DNA of 64,000 nt from Nitrosomonadales bacterium (GCA_016235045.1 JACRME010000004.1:124001-188000); one strand, 5' to 3'; counted from the stretch's first letter, positions 8,971 through 19,362 are shown. The notes: generated from the sequence alone by a model not told the origin. Made by a program: numbers and translations.

Positions 8971-9690
8971 TCATTTGCTGCGCGGGGTCACCCAGGCAGC
9001 CACCACGATCCCGGCCTCGTAGAGCAACCAGAGCGGAATCGCCAGCATGAGTTGCGAGACGACATCGGGCGGGGTAAATATCGCCCCGACCACAAAAGCG
9101 CCGACGATGACATAAGAACGTATCTCGCGCAGCTTCGCCACCGACACCACGCCCATCCGCACCAGCACCACCACGGCCACCGGCACCTGAAAGGTGATGC
9201 CGAACGCCATGAACATGCCGAGCACGAAGCTGAGATATTTGTCGATATCGGTCATGACCGCCACGCCTTGCGGCGCTGCCGCGACAATGAAACCGAACAC
9301 CACGGGAAATACCACGAAATAGGCGAAGGCCATGCCGCAGAAAAACAGCAGCGTGCTGGCGACGATGAGCGGCAGCACCAGTTTTTTCTCGTGCGCATAC
9401 AATCCGGGCGCGACGAAGCGCCAGCCCTGGTACAGGACATAAGGCAATACGATGAGGAAGGCCGCCATCATCGTCACCTTGAGCGGCACGAAGAACGGCG
9501 TCGTTACATCGGTGGCGATCATCTGGCCGCCCTGCGGCAGCTTGGCCAGCAACGGGTGCGCCAGCATGGCATAGAGGTCGGATGCCCACGGAAACAAACA
9601 TACGAACACCAGCAACAGCGCGATCACGACGTTCATCAAGCGTGAACGCAACTCGATCAGATGGGCAATTAAGGATTCGCTCGTGCTCAT
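8971..9690 (-). CDS. tatC: Twin-arginine translocase subunit TatC
   Basis: Receptor subunit of the Tat system, which exports folded proteins such as the Rieske subunit encoded at 1140-1745. The 239-residue product has six hydrophobic segments and begins MSTSESLIAHLIELRSRL, the typical TatC N-terminus, so ATG 9690 was taken although the frame is open to 9753. It is the last gene of the leftward his-HIT-tat string and converges on htrA. Only 74 bases separate it from tatA, so no tatB fits between them. Confidence 0.95.
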   Translation of the reverse strand: MSTSESLIAHLIELRSRLMNVVIALLLVFVCLFPWASDLYAMLAHPLLAKLPQGGQMIATDVTTPFFVPLKVTMMAAFLIVLPYVLYQGWRFVAPGLYAHEKKLVLPLIVASTLLFFCGMAFAYFVVFPVVFGFIVAAAPQGVAVMTDIDKYLSFVLGMFMAFGITFQVPVAVVVLVRMGVVSVAKLREIRSYVIVGAFVVGAIFTPPDVVSQLMLAIPLWLLYEAGIVVAAWVTPRSK

Positions 9691-9764
9691 TGGGTGGGTA
9701 TCTGGGTGAAACGGGTTGTGCGGCCTGTCCGTCGCCGGCAGGTACATCCGCAAATCAGGCGGCT

Positions 9765-9977
9765 TTAACTGTTCGAGTTGGTTTTATCTTTGACTTCGCC
9801 TTCGATGGTTTTGGTGTCCTGTGGCCTGGATGGCTCCTCTTCCCCCTTCATGCCTTCCTTGAAGCCTTTTACCGCCCCGCCCAGGTCGCTGCCGATATTG
9901 CGCAGTTTTTTGGTGCCGAAAATCAGCACCACGACCAGCAATACAATCAACCAATGCCAGATACTGAATGAACCCAT
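9765..9977 (-). CDS. tatA: Twin-arginine translocase subunit TatA
   Basis: Pore-forming Tat subunit of 70 residues. One N-terminal transmembrane helix is followed by [20 protein letters not shown] (hinge plus amphipathic helix) and a short acidic/polar tail. The helix starts with SIWHWL, as in TatA rather than the glutamate-containing start of TatB. It lies 14 bases downstream of the HIT gene. Confidence 0.95.
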   Translation of the reverse strand: MGSFSIWHWLIVLLVVVLIFGTKKLRNIGSDLGGAVKGFKEGMKGEEEPSRPQDTKTIEGEVKDKTNSNS

Positions 9978-9991
9978 TTTGCTCTCCTCGA

Positions 9992-10342
9992 TTAATCCCG
10001 TTTAACCATGGGCGGGATGTTGCCGCCGCCGATAACGTGAACATGTAAGTGAAACACTTCCTGCCCGCCGCCTTTGCCGCTATTGATGACGGTGCGGAAA
10101 CCGTTCTCCAGCCCCTGCTCTCGCGCCAGCCTGGGGGCAAGCAACAGCATCTTGCCGAGCAGGGCGGCGTGCTTCTCGTTGGCATCCAGCAACGAACCCA
10201 GATGCAGTTTTGGAACAAGCATGAAATGTACCGGCGCGACCGGATTGATGTCATGGAAGGCGAACACATCGCCATCCTCGTAAACTTTGCGGCTCGGGAT
10301 TTCGCCACGCGCGATCTTGCAGAAAAGGCAGTTTTCGCTCAT
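9992..10342 (-). CDS. HIT family nucleotide-binding protein (HinT-like)
   Basis: Histidine-triad purine nucleoside phosphoramidase of 116 residues. It has the N-terminal zinc-type pattern CLFCKI and the catalytic triad HLHVHV near residue 100. Its ATG overlaps the hisE stop (ATGA), so it is translated with the his genes; this his-HIT-tat order is common in betaproteobacteria. Confidence 0.92.
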   Translation of the reverse strand: MSENCLFCKIARGEIPSRKVYEDGDVFAFHDINPVAPVHFMLVPKLHLGSLLDANEKHAALLGKMLLLAPRLAREQGLENGFRTVINSGKGGGQEVFHLHVHVIGGGNIPPMVKRD

Positions 10343-10656
10343 TTTCGGCTCGCTTTCTCCTCGATGCCGGACACGCCTTCGCGGCGCGCCAGCTCTTTCA
10401 GCACATCGTCGGCACTCAACCCTTTGTGCGCCAGCAGCACCAGGCTGTGGAACCAGAGATCGGCAACTTCGTATACCAAATGTTGACTGTCTGCATCCTT
10501 GGCTGCCAGCAATACTTCGCCCGCCTCCTCGATCACTTTCTTCAGGATGGCATCGTCACCCTTGCTGAACAGTTTCGCGGCGTAAGAGGACTCGGGCGCG
10601 GCGTGCTTGCGCGCCTCCAGCGTCTCGGTCAGTCGTTGCAGAATGTCGCTGCTCAT
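10339..10656 (-). CDS. hisE: Phosphoribosyl-ATP pyrophosphatase
   Basis: Second step of histidine synthesis, PR-ATP to PR-AMP. The 105-residue MazG-like all-alpha protein has [15 protein letters not shown] and [13 protein letters not shown] metal-binding helices. ATG 10656 overlaps the hisI stop by four bases (ATGA). hisE and hisI are separate genes here, not fused as in enterics. Confidence 0.95.
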   Translation of the reverse strand: MSSDILQRLTETLEARKHAAPESSYAAKLFSKGDDAILKKVIEEAGEVLLAAKDADSQHLVYEVADLWFHSLVLLAHKGLSADDVLKELARREGVSGIEEKASRK

Positions 10657-11042
10657 CGCTTGTATATCTCGTCCGGGTTCTTCAACACCGCATCCGTTTC
10701 CACCCACGCGCCGTTTTCCAGCTTGCTGTAAAAACAGCTTTCGCGCCCGGTGTGGCAGGCAATGCCGCCTTTCTGCTCCACTTGCAGCAGGATCACATCG
10801 GCATCGCAGTCGATGCGAATCTCTTTCACCTTCTGCGTGTGCCCGGACTCTTCGCCCTTGTGCCACAGTTTCTTGCGCGAGCGCGACCAGTATATCGCCT
10901 CACCGGTCTCGGCCGTGCGTTTAAGCGCCTCGCGGTTCATCCAGGCAACCATGAGTACGCGACCGGTGGCCGCGTCCTGTGCGATGGCGGGAACCAGGCC
11001 GTCTGCCGACCAATTTACTTTATTCAGCCAGCTTTCGGTCAT
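10653..11042 (-). CDS. hisI: Phosphoribosyl-AMP cyclohydrolase
   Basis: Third step of histidine synthesis, opening the purine ring of PR-AMP. It has 129 residues with the family motifs [27 protein letters not shown] and the metal-binding [13 protein letters not shown] plus [10 protein letters not shown]. The gap to hisF (11043-11151) is occupied by a palindromic dispersed repeat. Confidence 0.95.
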   Translation of the reverse strand: MTESWLNKVNWSADGLVPAIAQDAATGRVLMVAWMNREALKRTAETGEAIYWSRSRKKLWHKGEESGHTQKVKEIRIDCDADVILLQVEQKGGIACHTGRESCFYSKLENGAWVETDAVLKNPDEIYKR

Positions 11043-11054
11043 TTAAACCCCAAT

Positions 11055-11138
11055 TCAGCCACAGAGAACACAGAGTTCACAGAGAATGCAGCTAATCCTT
11101 CAAGTGCAGCGGGTTTTCTCTGTGTGCTCTGTGGCAAA
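11055..11138. repeat. Dispersed palindromic repeat, copy A (hisI-hisF gap)
   Basis: An 84-base element begins TCAGCCACAGAG and ends CTCTGTGTGCTCTGTGGCAAA, so that its arms pair through CACAGAG/CTCTGTG units. A second copy of the same size and design lies at 38843-38926 between fliH and fliI. Both sit inside operons between genes. No coding potential. Confidence 0.8.
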
Positions 11139-11151
11139 TTGTTTTTCGTAT

Positions 11152-11910
11152 TCACAGTCGCACCTCGATACCCTGTTTCGCCATGTACTCCTTCGCCTGC
11201 TGCACCGTGTATTCGCCGAAGTGAAAGATGCTGGCCGCCAGCACCGCATCCGCACCACCAATCTTCACGCCGTCGGCGAGATGCTGCAGGTTGCCTACGC
11301 CGCCGCTGGCGATCACCGGAATCTCCAGCGCATCGGTCACGGCGCGCGTCAGCGCCAGGTCAAAACCTTTCTTCTGCCCGTCCTGATCCATGCTGGTCAG
11401 CAGGATCTCGCCCGCGCCCAGCGTCTGCATCTTCTTTGCCCACTCCACCGCATCCAGTCCGGTCGCCTTGCGGCCGCCGTGGGTGAACACCTCCCACTTG
11501 CCCGGCGCGACCTGCTTGGCGTCGATGGCCACCACGATGCATTGCGAACCATAGCGCGCCGACGCATCTGCCACCAGTTGCGGATTGACCACGGCAGAAG
11601 TGTTGATGCTCACTTTGTCCGCCCCGGCATTGAGCAGGTTGCGCACATCCTGCACTTCGCGCACGCCGCCGCCGACGGTCAGCGGGATGAACACCTGCTC
11701 CGCCACTTTTTCGATGATATGGAAAATGATGCTGCGGTCGTCGGAACTGGCGGTGATGTCGAGGAAGGTGAGCTCGTCGGCCCCCTGATCGTCATAACGC
11801 TTGGCGATCTCGACCGGGTCGCCCGCGTCGCGCAGTTCGACGAAGCTGACGCCCTTGACCACGCGACCGGCGGTCACGTCCAGACAGGGAATGATGCGTT
11901 TTGCCAGCAT
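11152..11910 (-). CDS. hisF: Imidazole glycerol phosphate synthase, cyclase subunit
   Basis: A 252-residue (beta-alpha)8 barrel that uses ammonia from HisH to make IGP and AICAR. It begins [20 protein letters not shown], with the catalytic aspartate in CLDV and the second in the DGQKKGFD region. ATG 11910 overlaps the hisA stop by one base (TGATG). Confidence 0.97.
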   Translation of the reverse strand: MLAKRIIPCLDVTAGRVVKGVSFVELRDAGDPVEIAKRYDDQGADELTFLDITASSDDRSIIFHIIEKVAEQVFIPLTVGGGVREVQDVRNLLNAGADKVSINTSAVVNPQLVADASARYGSQCIVVAIDAKQVAPGKWEVFTHGGRKATGLDAVEWAKKMQTLGAGEILLTSMDQDGQKKGFDLALTRAVTDALEIPVIASGGVGNLQHLADGVKIGGADAVLAASIFHFGEYTVQQAKEYMAKQGIEVRL

Positions 11911-12671
11911 CAGATCACCGCGGGCGACAGCTCGTCCGCCAGCGCTTGCGCCGCCTTGAAATCCAGCGTGCCTTCGTAAATGGCGCGGCCGGTAATGGCG
12001 GCAGTGATGCCCTCGGAGCGCACGGCACACAGGGCGCGTACGTCATCCAGGTTGGTGATGCCGCCGCTGGCGATGACCGGCACGTGCAATGGCCGCGCCA
12101 GTTCCACCGTGGCTTCGATGTTCACGCCGGTCATCATGCCGTCGCGTCCGATGTCGGTATAGATGATGGCTTCCACGCCGTAACCCTCGAAGCGCTGCGC
12201 CAGGTCGGCCACGTCGTGGCCGGTGAGCTTGGACCAGCCGTCCACCGCCACCTTGCCGCCCTTGGCGTCGAGGCCGACCATGATGTGGCCGGGGAACGCG
12301 TCGCAGGCTTCGTGCAGGAAGCCCGGCACCTTCACCGCGGCGGTGCCGATGATGACGTAGGTCACACCGATATCGAGGTAACGTTCGATGGTCTCCAGGT
12401 CGCGAATGCCGCCGCCCAGTTGCACCGGAATCTCGCCGCCCACAGCCTCGACGATGCCGCGCACGGCGGCTTCATTCTTGGGTTTGCCGGCAAAAGCGCC
12501 GTTCAGGTCGACCAGGTGCAACCGGCGCGCGCCCTGTGCCAGCCAGTGCCTGGCCATGGCGGAGGGATCGTCGGAGAACACGGTCGCGCCCTCCATCACG
12601 CCCTGGCGCAGGCGCACGCATTGGCCGTCTTTCAAATCGATCGCGGGAATGATCAGCGTTTTAGTATCCAT
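11910..12671 (-). CDS. hisA: ProFAR isomerase (1-(5-phosphoribosyl)-5-[(...)amino]imidazole-4-carboxamide isomerase)
   Basis: Fourth step of histidine synthesis. The 253-residue barrel has [14 protein letters not shown] at the start (catalytic Asp) and [13 protein letters not shown] for the second acid and phosphate site. It is homologous to HisF encoded immediately downstream and is translationally coupled to it. Confidence 0.97.
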   Translation of the reverse strand: MDTKTLIIPAIDLKDGQCVRLRQGVMEGATVFSDDPSAMARHWLAQGARRLHLVDLNGAFAGKPKNEAAVRGIVEAVGGEIPVQLGGGIRDLETIERYLDIGVTYVIIGTAAVKVPGFLHEACDAFPGHIMVGLDAKGGKVAVDGWSKLTGHDVADLAQRFEGYGVEAIIYTDIGRDGMMTGVNIEATVELARPLHVPVIASGGITNLDDVRALCAVRSEGITAAITGRAIYEGTLDFKAAQALADELSPAVI

Positions 12672-12697
12672 GATTGATTTCGGTGAATTATGAATAG

Positions 12698-13336
12698 CTA
12701 CAAAGGATTCCAGTTAATGAAATTCTGCAGCAGCTTCAAGCCTGCTGCAGCGCTTTTTTCCGGGTGGAACTGAACGGCAAACAAGTTATCACGCGCCGCC
12801 GCGCAGACAAAGGGCTGCGGATAGTCGCTGGTGGCTTGCACCAGACCCGCATCACCCGGCTGCACATGGTAGCTGTGCACGAAATAGAAGCGCGCGTCCT
12901 GATCGATGCCGCGCCACAACGGATGATCGCCATGATGAACCTGGTTCCAGCCCATGTGCGGCACCTTCAGCTTGTTGCCTTGCGCATCGTGCAAACCGGA
13001 GGCGAAGCGTTTGACCGGCCCCTGAAACATGCCGAGGCATGGCGTATCGCCTTCCTCGCTGTGCTCGAACAGTACTTGCAATCCCATGCAAATCCCCAGG
13101 AAGGGCTTGCCTTCGCTGACCACCCCGGCGATCACCCGGTCGAGGTGGCGGGCACGGATTTCGCGCATGCAGTCGGGTGCAGCCCCCTGGCCGGGAAATA
13201 CCACCCTTGCGGCTGATGCGATCACGTCGGGCTCGCCCGTCACGATGATGTTTGCGCCCGGCGCCACCTTGCGCACGGCCTGTTGCACCGAGCGCAAGTT
13301 GCCCATGCCGTAATCTACGACTGCGATATCAACCAT
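12698..13336 (-). CDS. hisH: Imidazole glycerol phosphate synthase, glutaminase subunit
   Basis: Class I glutamine amidotransferase of 212 residues that supplies ammonia to HisF. The nucleophile is in GICMGLQ and the His/Glu pair in VQFHPEKS; the oxyanion region is FPGQGAAP. Gaps to hisB (6 bases) and hisA (26 bases) indicate one operon. Confidence 0.97.
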   Translation of the reverse strand: MVDIAVVDYGMGNLRSVQQAVRKVAPGANIIVTGEPDVIASAARVVFPGQGAAPDCMREIRARHLDRVIAGVVSEGKPFLGICMGLQVLFEHSEEGDTPCLGMFQGPVKRFASGLHDAQGNKLKVPHMGWNQVHHGDHPLWRGIDQDARFYFVHSYHVQPGDAGLVQATSDYPQPFVCAAARDNLFAVQFHPEKSAAAGLKLLQNFINWNPL

Positions 13337-13342
13337 GATTGG

Positions 13343-13930
13343 TTATAGCGTTCCCTTGGTGGAAGGCATGACGCCCGTCATGCGCGGATCAAGCTCCAGC
13401 GCGACGCGCAGGGCACGGCCGAACGCCTTGAAGATGGTCTCGGCCTGATGGTGGGCGTTGTCGCCCGCCAAGTTGTCGATGTGCAGCGTCACCAGGGCGT
13501 GATTGACGAAGCCCTGGAAGAATTCACGTATCAGGTCGACCTCGAATTCGCCGACATTGGAGCGCACGAACTCGGCATTGAACACCAGCCCGGGACGGCC
13601 GGAGATGTCCAGCACCACGCGCGACAAGGCCTCGTCCAGCGGCACATAGGCATGGCCGTAACGGCGCAGGCCCTTCTTGTCGCCGATGGCCTGGGTGAAC
13701 GCCTGCCCCAGCGTAATGCCGATGTCTTCCACGGTGTGGTGCGCGTCGATGTGCAGATCGCCCTTGGCATCGATGGCCAGATCGAGCAAACCGTGGCGTG
13801 CAATCTGGTCCAGCATGTGCTCGAGGAACGGCAGGCCGGTGTCCAGCTTGACCTTGCCGGAGCCGTCCAGATTCAGCTCGACGTCGATTCTGGTCTCCAG
13901 GGTGTTGCGTGTGACTTTTGCGCTGCGCAT
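13343..13930 (-). CDS. hisB: Imidazoleglycerol-phosphate dehydratase
   Basis: Sixth step of histidine synthesis. The 195-residue monofunctional enzyme (no N-terminal phosphatase domain) has the manganese-binding [13 protein letters not shown] and [15 protein letters not shown] motifs. Confidence 0.97.
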   Translation of the reverse strand: MRSAKVTRNTLETRIDVELNLDGSGKVKLDTGLPFLEHMLDQIARHGLLDLAIDAKGDLHIDAHHTVEDIGITLGQAFTQAIGDKKGLRRYGHAYVPLDEALSRVVLDISGRPGLVFNAEFVRSNVGEFEVDLIREFFQGFVNHALVTLHIDNLAGDNAHHQAETIFKAFGRALRVALELDPRMTGVMPSTKGTL

Positions 13931-13938
13931 GTTTCGCC

Positions 13939-15030
13939 TTATGCGAGTTGGTTAATGGTGTCCTGCAATGCCGCAACAAATTTCTTGTTCTCGTCCGGCG
14001 CTCCCACCGTGACGCGCAGGCAATCGGTCAGGGCCGGGTGCCCGCCGTTCAGGTTCTTGATCAGCACGCCGCGCCGTTTCAACCCCTCAAATACCTGCGT
14101 TGCCTTGCCCACGCGGAACAGGATGAAATTGGCTTCGCTGGAATACGTCCGCACCCCGACAACCGCATTCAAAGCCGCCAACAGTTTGGCGCGCTCCTGT
14201 TTGATGCGTTCCGCCTGCGCCAGCAGCACATCGTGATGCTGCAGCAACCTGGCCGCGACCAGTTGCGGCAGAACGCCCACATTATACGGTAAGCGCAGTT
14301 TTTCCAACTGCTCCAGCCAGGCCCCGGAACCCGCGAGAAAACCCAGACGCAACCCCGCCATCCCCAGCTTGGAGAAAGTCCGCATGACCAGCAGGTTGTC
14401 GTACTGCGCCAGGAGCGGAATGAAACTGTCGCGGGCAAAGGCGTAATAGGCCTCGTCCACCACCACCAGGCCGGGAGCCGCCTCGATAATCTGCTTGATC
14501 GCCGCCGCGTCGAACAGGTTGCCGGTCGGGTTGTTGGGATAGGCCAAAAATACCAGGGCGGGCTGCTCGCGCTGGATGGCATCCAGCATCGCTTTGCGGT
14601 CGAGCGCAAAATCTTCGTCCAGCGGCACGCCGACATATTTCATGCCGACAAAGGTGGCGATCATCCTGTACATGACAAACGACGGCTCGACGCTCAGCAG
14701 CACCGCACCGGGCCTGGCAACGGCCAGCGCCAGCAACTGGATGATCTCGTCGGAACCGTTGCCGAGCAGAACCTCCATGCCGGGCGGCAGATTCGTCACC
14801 TGGCCGATAGCGGCTTTGAGTTGTTGCGCCCCGGCGTCGGGATAGCGGTTGATCTCGGCATCCGCAACCAGCCGCGCGATTTCGTCGCGCAATGCCTGCG
14901 GCAACAGGTAGGGATTTTCCATCGCATCCAGCTTGATCATGCCGCTGGCAGGGGGTACATGGTATGCATTCAGCCCCAGCAGTTCCGGGCGGAGCAGGTT
15001 GGCGGGAACGACGGGGCGGGCGGAAGACAT
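13939..15030 (-). CDS. hisC: Histidinol-phosphate aminotransferase
   Basis: PLP enzyme of 363 residues with the lysine in [14 protein letters not shown] and the substrate motif YPNNPTGN. It is the first gene of the leftward operon hisC-B-H-A-F-I-E-HIT-tatA-tatC. hisG and hisD, often just upstream in betaproteobacteria, are absent: the next gene at 15134 is a divergent kinase. Confidence 0.96.
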   Translation of the reverse strand: MSSARPVVPANLLRPELLGLNAYHVPPASGMIKLDAMENPYLLPQALRDEIARLVADAEINRYPDAGAQQLKAAIGQVTNLPPGMEVLLGNGSDEIIQLLALAVARPGAVLLSVEPSFVMYRMIATFVGMKYVGVPLDEDFALDRKAMLDAIQREQPALVFLAYPNNPTGNLFDAAAIKQIIEAAPGLVVVDEAYYAFARDSFIPLLAQYDNLLVMRTFSKLGMAGLRLGFLAGSGAWLEQLEKLRLPYNVGVLPQLVAARLLQHHDVLLAQAERIKQERAKLLAALNAVVGVRTYSSEANFILFRVGKATQVFEGLKRRGVLIKNLNGGHPALTDCLRVTVGAPDENKKFVAALQDTINQLA

Positions 15031-15133
15031 AAAGTGGCGGATTCGGTAACAGCCGGTATTCTACCGAAATATCCCGCCTAGTGCGCAGCGCGGGCGCCGC
15101 TTATAATCCGGACACCCATATGGAAAATAATGA

Positions 15134-16645
15134 ATGACTGCCAAAAAACTCAGCGTATTGCTGGTCGAGTCTTCGAGCGCCGATGCACAGCACACCCTGA
15201 ACAAACTTACTCAGGCAGGCTATCTGTTGGAGCATCGCCGCGTAGACAGCGCCAGGAGCATGAAGGCGGCCCTCCACAAGGGGCAGTTCGATGTCGTGCT
15301 GTGCAGCTACGATCCCCCGGGCTTCGGCGGGTTGCCTGCGCTCGAACTGCTGCAAAACAGCGGCGTGGACATCCCCTTCCTTTTCCTCTCGCACGATTTG
15401 CGCGAGGAGACCATCATCTACACCATGCAGCACGGCGCTGACGACTACATCTTCAAGGGCAGCCTGAACCGCCTCGCACCGGCGATCGAACACAACCTGC
15501 GCGAAGCGCGCATCCGCCAGGAACACCGTTCCGCCCAATTGGCGCTGCAGGAAAACCAGACCCGCCTGCATGCCTTTGTCGCCGATTTGCCGGGCATGGC
15601 CTACCAGATGCTGATGAAGAGCGACGGCAGCATCTCATACCCCTACATCAGCGAAGGTTGCCAGGCATTGCTGGGGATCACCCCGCAGGATTTGACCCAT
15701 GTCGTCATGCTGTTCGAGGCGCTGTTGCACCCCGACGATTTGACGTCCTACCAGAACAGCATGCAGGCCTCCGCCCGAAATCTTTCGTTCTGGAACTGGG
15801 AAGGCCGCATCCTCACCATGCCGGATAACGAAGTCAAATGGATCAACCTGCGCTGCAGCCCGCGCAAGACGCCGCAGGGAATCCAGTGGGAAGGCATCAT
15901 CTTCAACATCACGCAAAGCAAGGAAGCGGAACTGGAAATCAAGCGTTCCAAGGTGCAACTGCGCGAACTCTCCTCGCACATCCAGGACGTGCGCGAGCAG
16001 GAACGCATCGCCATCGCCCGCGAGATACACGACGACATGGGCAGCACGCTGACCGCCATCAAACTGGATATCGCCTGGATGGGCAGCCGCCTGAAGAATG
16101 ATCCGGCCCTCGCCGAAAAAGCCAAAAGCATCGAGACCCTGGTGGACAAATGCACCGAAGCGGCCGGCAACATCTCGCGCAGCCTGCGGCCGAGCGTGCT
16201 GGATACGTTCGGCATCGTGGCGGCGATCGAAATGGAAGCGGATGAGTTCGAGCAGCGCACCCGCATCTCCTGCATCTTCGAATCGAAGGACGAAGGGCCG
16301 GCGCTCCCGCCGGACATTTCCATCGCCCTGTTCCGCATCCTGCAGGAAGCTTTGGCCAACATCATCAAACATGCCTCAGCCAGCGAGGTCGCCGTAAATA
16401 TCCACAACCACAAAGATGGCGTTGTGCTGACAGTTCAAGACAATGGCAAGGGACTCACCGACGCAGACCGCGCCAAGCCCCGCTCATTCGGCTTACGCGG
16501 CATCCGCGAACGGGTAGAATGCTTCGGCGGGGAAGTCCGGGTGGACAGCCAACCCGGGCGCGGAACGCAGATCGGCGTTTATATCCCCCACGAGGCCAGC
16601 AACAAATCGGCTGACAGCCTGTTGGCGCAACAAAACCTATTCTGA
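15134..16645 (+). CDS. NarL-type sensor histidine kinase with degenerate receiver and PAS domains
   Basis: The 503-residue cytoplasmic kinase has an N-terminal receiver-like domain (1-115), a PAS/PAC module (about 143-265), a HisKA_3 domain with phosphorylated H299 (IAREIHDDMGSTLTAIK) and a HATPase_c domain with the N box ALANIIKHA and G boxes DNGKGL and GLRGIRER. The receiver keeps S86 and K108 but has S58 where the phosphorylated Asp should be, and E12-S13 where an acidic pair is expected, so it probably cannot be phosphorylated. No membrane segment is seen. TATAAT at 15102-15107 may be its -10 box. The partner regulator starts 12 bases downstream. Confidence 0.88.
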   Translation: MTAKKLSVLLVESSSADAQHTLNKLTQAGYLLEHRRVDSARSMKAALHKGQFDVVLCSYDPPGFGGLPALELLQNSGVDIPFLFLSHDLREETIIYTMQHGADDYIFKGSLNRLAPAIEHNLREARIRQEHRSAQLALQENQTRLHAFVADLPGMAYQMLMKSDGSISYPYISEGCQALLGITPQDLTHVVMLFEALLHPDDLTSYQNSMQASARNLSFWNWEGRILTMPDNEVKWINLRCSPRKTPQGIQWEGIIFNITQSKEAELEIKRSKVQLRELSSHIQDVREQERIAIAREIHDDMGSTLTAIKLDIAWMGSRLKNDPALAEKAKSIETLVDKCTEAAGNISRSLRPSVLDTFGIVAAIEMEADEFEQRTRISCIFESKDEGPALPPDISIALFRILQEALANIIKHASASEVAVNIHNHKDGVVLTVQDNGKGLTDADRAKPRSFGLRGIRERVECFGGEVRVDSQPGRGTQIGVYIPHEASNKSADSLLAQQNLF

Positions 16646-16657
16646 AGAGCGACACCG

Positions 16658-17290
16658 ATGATAAAAGTGTTGATAGCCGACGATCACGCGCTCATCCGCA
16701 AGGGTCTGAAGCAATTGCTGGACGACACCGACGACATGCGCGTCACGGGCGAAGCCGAGAACGGCATGCAAACCATACGCATGGTGGATGAAACGCCTTT
16801 CGACGTGGTTCTGCTCGACATCAGCATGCCGGACAAGCATGGCGTCGACGTGCTCAAGCAGCTCAAGATCAACCATCCGCAACTGCCGGTGCTGATGCTC
16901 AGCATGCACCCGGAAGAACAATACGCCCTGCGCTCCATGAAGGCCGGGGCGGCGGGCTATCTCAACAAGCAGAGCGCGCCGGCACAACTGGTGACCGCCA
17001 TCCGCCAGGTCGCCAGCGGCAAAAAGTACATCAGCACCGAACTGGCCGAACAACTGGCCAACGGCCTGTCGCAGGGCTACCAGGAGTTGTTGCACCAGAC
17101 GCTGTCCAACCGCGAATACCAGACGCTGTGCCTGATGGCCTCCGGCAAGAAACTCAGCGAGATGGCGGACATCATGTCGCTCAGCCCCAAGACGGTCAGC
17201 GTATACCGCTCGCGCCTGCTGGAAAAAATGAAACTGAAAAACAACGCCGAAGCCATCCACTACGCCATCAGCAACCACCTGATCGAGTAG
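16658..17290 (+). CDS. NarL/FixJ family response regulator
   Basis: The 210-residue regulator has an N-terminal receiver with the acidic pair in IADDHALIRKG, phospho-acceptor D54 (VLLDISMPD) and the conserved lysine in YLNKQSAP. A LuxR-type helix-turn-helix follows (LSNREYQTLCLMASGKKLSE, then LSPKTVSVYRSRLLEKM). It lies 12 bases after the kinase, its obvious partner. Targets are unknown. Confidence 0.92.
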   Translation: MIKVLIADDHALIRKGLKQLLDDTDDMRVTGEAENGMQTIRMVDETPFDVVLLDISMPDKHGVDVLKQLKINHPQLPVLMLSMHPEEQYALRSMKAGAAGYLNKQSAPAQLVTAIRQVASGKKYISTELAEQLANGLSQGYQELLHQTLSNREYQTLCLMASGKKLSEMADIMSLSPKTVSVYRSRLLEKMKLKNNAEAIHYAISNHLIE

Positions 17291-17432
17291 CCGGAGCGGA
17301 ACAACATCCATGCGCACGCGGCCGAACTGGAGTCTTCCCGAAATTAGCCCGGTAAACTGCCGCTTTTCGTCGCTTGATGCCTGCCCCGCTGCCGGATAAT
17401 GTGCACCATGAACTTATTCCGCATGCCGGCAC

Positions 17433-19097
17433 ATGACTAACCCAAAGTCTCCCTCGGATATCGCGCGCGAAACGCTCACGGCGCTCGCCTCGAAGAAACT
17501 TGCGCCAACGCCGGAGAACTACTCGCAGATGTACCACGAGATCGGCGGCGAACCGGCACCGGTTCCGTCAGTCGAGACGGGTGCAACCACCAGCAAAGGC
17601 CAGCTCGTTCCGGCCTGGTCGGAACTGATACGCGACCTGCTGCGCCAACTGGAAACACCGCACAAAGGCATCACCATCACACGCAAGAAAGACGGACTGG
17701 AAACGGTATTGACCCGTTTTTCCCGGGATCCGGAAGTGCTGTTCGGCAAATTGCAGGGGCTACTACGCTCCTGGTCGGCGGCACCCACCGCCCCCGGCCC
17801 CGACGAACTGGTTCCTGCCGTCACGCCGGGGCCGGGGGCGGCTCCGGCAGCCCCTCCCGTTCAGGCATCCACACCCGCTGTCGCCACGTCGGGGGCTGGA
17901 CACCAGGAACTCATCAATCAACTGCGCGAACTGCTGGCGCAGACGCTGGAAAACACCCTCGCCGCCCAACCCGAACTGGGCGGCGAGATACAGGCGCTGA
18001 TCGCGCAAGTTCGCGCCACCGACAACAAGGATCGGCTCAACGACCTCGCCAGGCAGTTGCGCCAGTTCTGGCTCAAGCTGGAACTGCGCGGCGGCGACAA
18101 GGCCAGGATACAGGAGGGGTTGGTACGCCTGCTGCGCCTGCTCGTGGAAAACGTCAGCGAGATGGTGGAAGACGACAAATGGCTGCACGGCCAGATCGCC
18201 GCCTTGCAGGACATCATCTCCCATCCGCTGGACAAACGCTCCATTGCCGACGCCGAACGCAATCTGCGCGATGCCATCATCAAGCAAGGTTCGCTCAAGC
18301 AAAGCCTGACCGACGCCAAGGCAACCCTGAAGAGCATGATGACCACCTTCATCGACCGCCTGGGCGACCTGACCGAAAGTACCGGGGAGTACCACAACAA
18401 GATCGAGGGCTATACCCAGAAAATCGGCAAGGCGGACAACCTGACCGAACTCAGCCACATCCTCAAGGACGTCATGCACGACACGCGCATCATCCAGGCC
18501 AGCGCCATGCGCTCGCACGAGGAATTGCTCAGTTCCAAGAAACAGGCGGACGAGGCCGAGGCACGCATCAAGGAACTGGAACAGGAACTGGAACAGGTCA
18601 GCGAACTGGTGCGCGAGGATCAGCTCACCGGCGCACTCAACCGCCGCGGGCTGGACGAAACCATAGAACGCGAACTGAAACGCGCCGACCGCAGCAGATC
18701 CGCCGTCAGCGTCGCCCTGCTCGATATCGACAATTTCAAGCAGTTGAACGACACGATCGGGCACCAGGCGGGCGACCGCGCGCTGAAACACCTGACCCAG
18801 GTCATTAAAGAAACGCTGCGTCCTGCCGATTCGGTAGGACGCTACGGCGGCGAGGAATTCCTCATCGTGTTGCCGGATACCGACCTGAAGGCGGCCATCG
18901 AGGCCATGCAACGCCTGCAACGCGACCTGACCAAGAAGTTCTTTCTGCATAACAATGAACGGATCCTGGTCACATTCAGCGCCGGCGTTGCCCTGCGCGG
19001 CCCAGACGAGGATGCCGAAGACCTTGTCGGCCGTGCCGACAAGGCCATGTACAAGGCCAAACTGGCCGGCAAAAACCGGGTGGAGGCTGCGCCATGA
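17433..19097 (+). CDS. Diguanylate cyclase (GGDEF) with long helical N-terminus
   Basis: The 554-residue protein has a C-terminal GGDEF domain (about 390-550) with active-site GGEEF near residue 471 and an upstream RPAD inhibitory site (RxxD, five residues before GGEEF), so it should make c-di-GMP and be product-inhibited. The first 380 residues contain an alanine/proline-rich linker (about 115-155) and long coiled-coil helices (about 290-395); no transmembrane segment is seen. It lies directly upstream of fliC, and the c-di-GMP effector YcgR is encoded at 25557, which suggests a motility role. Confidence 0.88.
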   Translation: MTNPKSPSDIARETLTALASKKLAPTPENYSQMYHEIGGEPAPVPSVETGATTSKGQLVPAWSELIRDLLRQLETPHKGITITRKKDGLETVLTRFSRDPEVLFGKLQGLLRSWSAAPTAPGPDELVPAVTPGPGAAPAAPPVQASTPAVATSGAGHQELINQLRELLAQTLENTLAAQPELGGEIQALIAQVRATDNKDRLNDLARQLRQFWLKLELRGGDKARIQEGLVRLLRLLVENVSEMVEDDKWLHGQIAALQDIISHPLDKRSIADAERNLRDAIIKQGSLKQSLTDAKATLKSMMTTFIDRLGDLTESTGEYHNKIEGYTQKIGKADNLTELSHILKDVMHDTRIIQASAMRSHEELLSSKKQADEAEARIKELEQELEQVSELVREDQLTGALNRRGLDETIERELKRADRSRSAVSVALLDIDNFKQLNDTIGHQAGDRALKHLTQVIKETLRPADSVGRYGGEEFLIVLPDTDLKAAIEAMQRLQRDLTKKFFLHNNERILVTFSAGVALRGPDEDAEDLVGRADKAMYKAKLAGKNRVEAAP

Positions 19098-19157
19098 CCG
19101 CCCGCAGGGCGAGTGTCAGGCGGCGTACCCCCTGCGGGTGCTGCGCCATGACCGCCC
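19086..19157 (+). repeat. 18-bp direct repeat at the end of the GGDEF gene
   Basis: GCTGCGCCATGACCGCCC occurs at 19086-19103, spanning the stop codon of the diguanylate cyclase gene, and again at 19140-19157, 54 bases later. It probably reflects a small tandem duplication of the 3' end. No gene starts from either ATG. Confidence 0.5.
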
Positions 19158-19240
19158 ATTCGGGACGGGCAATTGGCGGCCGCCCCCTTACAGGTGCGGC
19201 AACATGAGGCTTTTCCCCCGCTGCAGGCTTCATCCGGCTC

Positions 19241-19267
19241 TAAAGTTTTCCCCCAACGCTCCGATAA
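19241..19267 (+). promoter_or_regulatory. Sigma28 (FliA) promoter of fliC
   Basis: TAAAGTTT (19241-19248), 11 bases, then TCCGATAA (19260-19267), one mismatch to the FliA consensus TAAAGTTT-N11-GCCGATAA. It leaves a leader of about 90 bases before the flagellin start codon and its GGAGAA ribosome site. Confidence 0.88.
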
Positions 19268-19362
19268 CTGGTTCAACGGCGGTTGCCAAGCTTCATGAAA
19301 CGGCAAACCAAAGTTCGCGGCGAAATGACCGCAAAAGTGGATCAAGCTAAAGGAGAACTAAA

